DNA of 7,297 nt from JBCDGZ01 sp038750655 (GTDB lineage: Bacteria > Bacteroidota > Bacteroidia > Chitinophagales > Saprospiraceae). The notes below the pieces were generated by a model that was given only the letters and a program-made list of their open reading frames with translations, ran no database searches and was not told where the DNA came from. The DNA is taken from assembly GCA_038750655.1 (NCBI GenBank), contig JBCDGZ010000229.1, positions 1 to 7,297 of the forward strand. Direction: 5' to 3'. Position numbers and translations under genes: made by a program. Below, piece by piece: positions 5,596-7,297 of this stretch (positions within the stretch are counted from its first letter, which is position 1; each line of letters starts with the position of its first letter).

Positions 5596-7092
5596 ATTGA
5601 TCAAGACATCAAAAAAAATATCATGAAAAAAATAATTTTAAATCTAATCATATATAGCCTACTGGCTGCACCCGCCTGGGCACAAACTGGCAATGAAATA
5701 AGTGGCTCAGGTGCGGGTACGGGTATTGATAACTACGATGATTTCAACACCGGATTTGGTGACAGTACCTTTCACGTTGATGCCAGAGATAAGTCGACCA
5801 CCTTTGGAGTCTTTGCAGGCTATCGCTCCTACACTAATTCCGTATCCTTAGGCTACAAAGCGTCCATGTATTCGACTAGTAGCAGTGTGAGTATAGGTGT
5901 CAATAGTGGATATACTCACAAGCAGCAAGGAGGCCCGATAATAAGTTCTAGTGTGCATGTCGGTCACTATGCAACTCCACAAGCAGATGGTGATCACTGT
6001 GTCTTGATTGGAGAAAATACCGGGAAGGGTATAAACAACGGAGATGACCTGGTGGCTATAGGCCACAATGCAGGATACCACTCTCCCGGTTACAACTTGA
6101 TGATTGGGCATAATGCAGGCTATAATAGTTCAAAACAGGGCAATATAGCCGTCGGCAACTATGCGCTTGGATATGGTATTGGTGCTGCGGGCTATGGATT
6201 GACGACTGGATTTGGGAATGCTCTAATGGGAGCAAGTGCGGGCAGCACCTTAGCTTACGGCGAATATAATACAATGATTGGTACAGGTGCCGGAGGATTA
6301 TCTGAGGGCGTTGATAACAGTACTTTTATCGGTGGCCTAGCGGGCTACAATAGTGGTAAGGGAAATACAACTACTGCCGATGACAACACCATGATTGGCT
6401 ATAAAGCAGGTTACATCAATAACAAAGGATCACGACACACCATCATAGGGGCCAATGCTGATTTGACCGGCAATAACTTTTCTAGGGTTCTTTTAATTGG
6501 AGCCAATAGTTCGGGCGGTAATAATTACTTGTCCTTAGTTGGTTTTTCTAGTACAGGAGTAGGAGAATACGGCAGTGGGGTAGGCAATGAAATTACAATT
6601 GATGGGGAGCGGGCTATTGGTTTAGGCTACCAAACCCAGATTAGTACAGCGGGTGCTTACAGCACCAGTATGGGCTATCAAAGTTCTATGACCGGATCGA
6701 GTAGTATTGGAATTGGCTATCTAGCGGATGTCCAGAGTACAACAGCGGTAGCTATCGGTTCGACAGCTGATCTCTCGGGGGATTATTCGACTATCCTGGG
6801 CGCTTCAGATACCATTAGCGGCACTAATGCCACAGCCATCGGTTATGGCATTGCAGTAGCTAATGATCATCAAATCAACATTGGAAATGAGGACATTATG
6901 TCCATCAGTGGCGTGGTCAACTGGACCACGACTTCGGATGGTCGCTTGAAGACAGGAGTGAATGAAGATATTCCAGGTTTGGATTTTATTAGAAGCTTGC
7001 GCCCAGTGAGCTATGAGTTGACTACTGATGGTCAGCGGGCAAGAACCGAGCGCTACACTGGCTTCATTGCTCAGGAAGTCGCCCAAGCTGCC
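5338..7092 (+). repeat. Near-identical DNA stretches in the two S74 domains
   Basis: Bases 5338-5370 and 7060-7092 (coding GFIAQEVAQAA) agree at 30 of 33 positions; the three differences are all silent third-position changes. Bases 5419-5439 and 7144-7164 (DRYGLRY) agree at 19 of 21. The shaft repeats of the two genes show no comparable DNA match by eye. The feature spans both copies; only those segments are repeated. Confidence 0.7.
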
Positions 7093-7297
7093 CAAGCCAT
7101 CGACTATGATTTTTCTGGCATCGACCGACCTCAGAACGAGCAGGACCGCTATGGCTTGCGCTACAGTCAATTTACTGTGCCATTGGTCAAAGCCGTACAG
7201 GAATTGCATCAATCACAATCGACTACTACGGAATTTACCCAGTCTACATCATTACAAACAGAGGAAATGGATGCCCTGCTAGAAGAGCTGGAAGCAA
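5623..7297 (+). CDS. Second secreted fibre-like protein with head repeats and S74 domain, 3' end outside window
   Basis: An uninterrupted frame starts at ATG 5623, 27 bases after the previous stop, and is still open at the window's end (558 codons seen). The signal peptide is MKKIILNLIIYSLL...AWA|Q, cut after residue 20. There is no beta-helix here. Shaft-type repeats begin soon after, around residue 55 (FGVFAGYRS, VSLGYKAS), continue as AG-rich units of variable length (IGHNAGYHS, IGTGAGGLS, IGYKAGYIN) and become mostly 14-residue units from residue 327 to 427 (GSSSIGIGYLADVQ, STTAVAIGSTADLS). The S74 domain starts at residue 438 with SDGRLKTGV and contains TGFIAQEVAQAA, DRYGLRY and VPLVKAVQELH, clearly paralogous to the gene just upstream. 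A Thr/Gln-rich stretch then leads into ALLEELEA, probably the start of a coiled coil. It likely forms a trimeric fibre exported with its neighbour. Its C-terminus, and any sorting signal there, is not visible. Confidence 0.85.
   Translation, partial: MKKIILNLIIYSLLAAPAWAQTGNEISGSGAGTGIDNYDDFNTGFGDSTFHVDARDKSTTFGVFAGYRSYTNSVSLGYKASMYSTSSSVSIGVNSGYTHKQQGGPIISSSVHVGHYATPQADGDHCVLIGENTGKGINNGDDLVAIGHNAGYHSPGYNLMIGHNAGYNSSKQGNIAVGNYALGYGIGAAGYGLTTGFGNALMGASAGSTLAYGEYNTMIGTGAGGLSEGVDNSTFIGGLAGYNSGKGNTTTADDNTMIGYKAGYINNKGSRHTIIGANADLTGNNFSRVLLIGANSSGGNNYLSLVGFSSTGVGEYGSGVGNEITIDGERAIGLGYQTQISTAGAYSTSMGYQSSMTGSSSIGIGYLADVQSTTAVAIGSTADLSGDYSTILGASDTISGTNATAIGYGIAVANDHQINIGNEDIMSISGVVNWTTTSDGRLKTGVNEDIPGLDFIRSLRPVSYELTTDGQRARTERYTGFIAQEVAQAAQAIDYDFSGIDRPQNEQDRYGLRYSQFTVPLVKAVQELHQSQSTTTEFTQSTSLQTEEMDALLEELEA
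6601..6903 (+). repeat. Head repeats of mostly 14 residues in the second fibre protein
   Basis: After DGERAIGLGYQTQI comes one unit lengthened to 17 residues (with AYSTSMGYQSSMT). Five regular 14-residue units follow, such as STTAVAIGSTADLS, GDYSTILGASDTIS and GTNATAIGYGIAVA. The pattern parallels the 14-residue array in the first fibre gene, but the residues differ throughout, unlike the S74 domain that follows. Confidence 0.75.
6934..7203 (+). other. Peptidase_S74 intramolecular chaperone domain (second copy)
   Basis: SDGRLKTGV begins the domain, with the presumed cleavage-site Ser at 6934-6936. LDFIRSLRPVSYEL, TGFIAQEVAQAA, DRYGLRY and VPLVKAVQEL follow in the same order and almost the same spacing as in the upstream paralogue. 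A seven-residue longer loop lies before TGFIAQE. Confidence 0.85.

Noticed and set aside
5597..5604. TTGATCAA palindrome between the two fibre genes
   Set aside because: An eight-base palindrome in a 27-base A-rich gap is expected by chance often enough and has no supporting promoter or repeat context.
5224..7297. Prophage tail-fibre region
   Set aside because: S74 domains are common in phage fibres, but both genes have Sec signal peptides and the neighbours are a T9SS-exported protein and a two-component remnant. No phage structural or lysis genes are present in the window.

Overview
The window looks like a chromosomal piece of a Bacteroidota bacterium, most likely a marine, Lewinella- or Saprospira-like member of the Saprospiria. 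The pointers are an AraC-type output domain fused behind a receiver (the C-terminal half of a hybrid two-component system), a C-terminal type IX secretion (T9SS) sorting domain, signal peptides cut before Gln (A|Q), A-rich leaders without Shine-Dalgarno sites, and a TAnnTTTG promoter element. The genus is an inference from style, not from a marker gene.

Layout, all clear genes on the + strand. 1-191: a short open frame on the minus strand that runs off the left edge and has no firm identity. 100-963: the 3' remnant of a hybrid sensor/regulator (receiver plus AraC DNA-binding domain) that has lost its sensor, kinase and start codon. 964-1122: intergenic, with a possible terminator, a second hairpin and a promoter -7 match. 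1123-2673: a secreted protein with seven propeller-like repeats and a T9SS sorting domain. 2734-5595: a large secreted fibre-like protein made of a right-handed beta-helix, 17-residue and then exactly 14-residue head repeats, an S74 intramolecular chaperone domain and a coiled coil. 5623-7297 and beyond: a second S74 fibre protein, open at the right edge and not closed by any stop in the window.

The last three genes are spaced 60 and 27 bases apart and all encode exported proteins, so they probably form one transcription unit for surface or secreted structures. The propeller protein carries its own T9SS address. The two fibre proteins have signal peptides but no sorting domain that I can see in the sequence present; the second one is incomplete. 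Their design (repeat-built trimeric shaft followed by a self-cleaving trimerisation chaperone) is that of phage tail fibres and YadA-type heads, used here in what looks like a cellular secreted protein. Whether the truncated regulator ever controlled these genes cannot be told from the window.

The points most worth following are the multi-module architecture of the 2734-5595 protein, the tandem S74 pair with near-identical 3' stretches but different shafts, the composition jump inside the first of them, and the broken regulator with foreign-looking DNA on its left.
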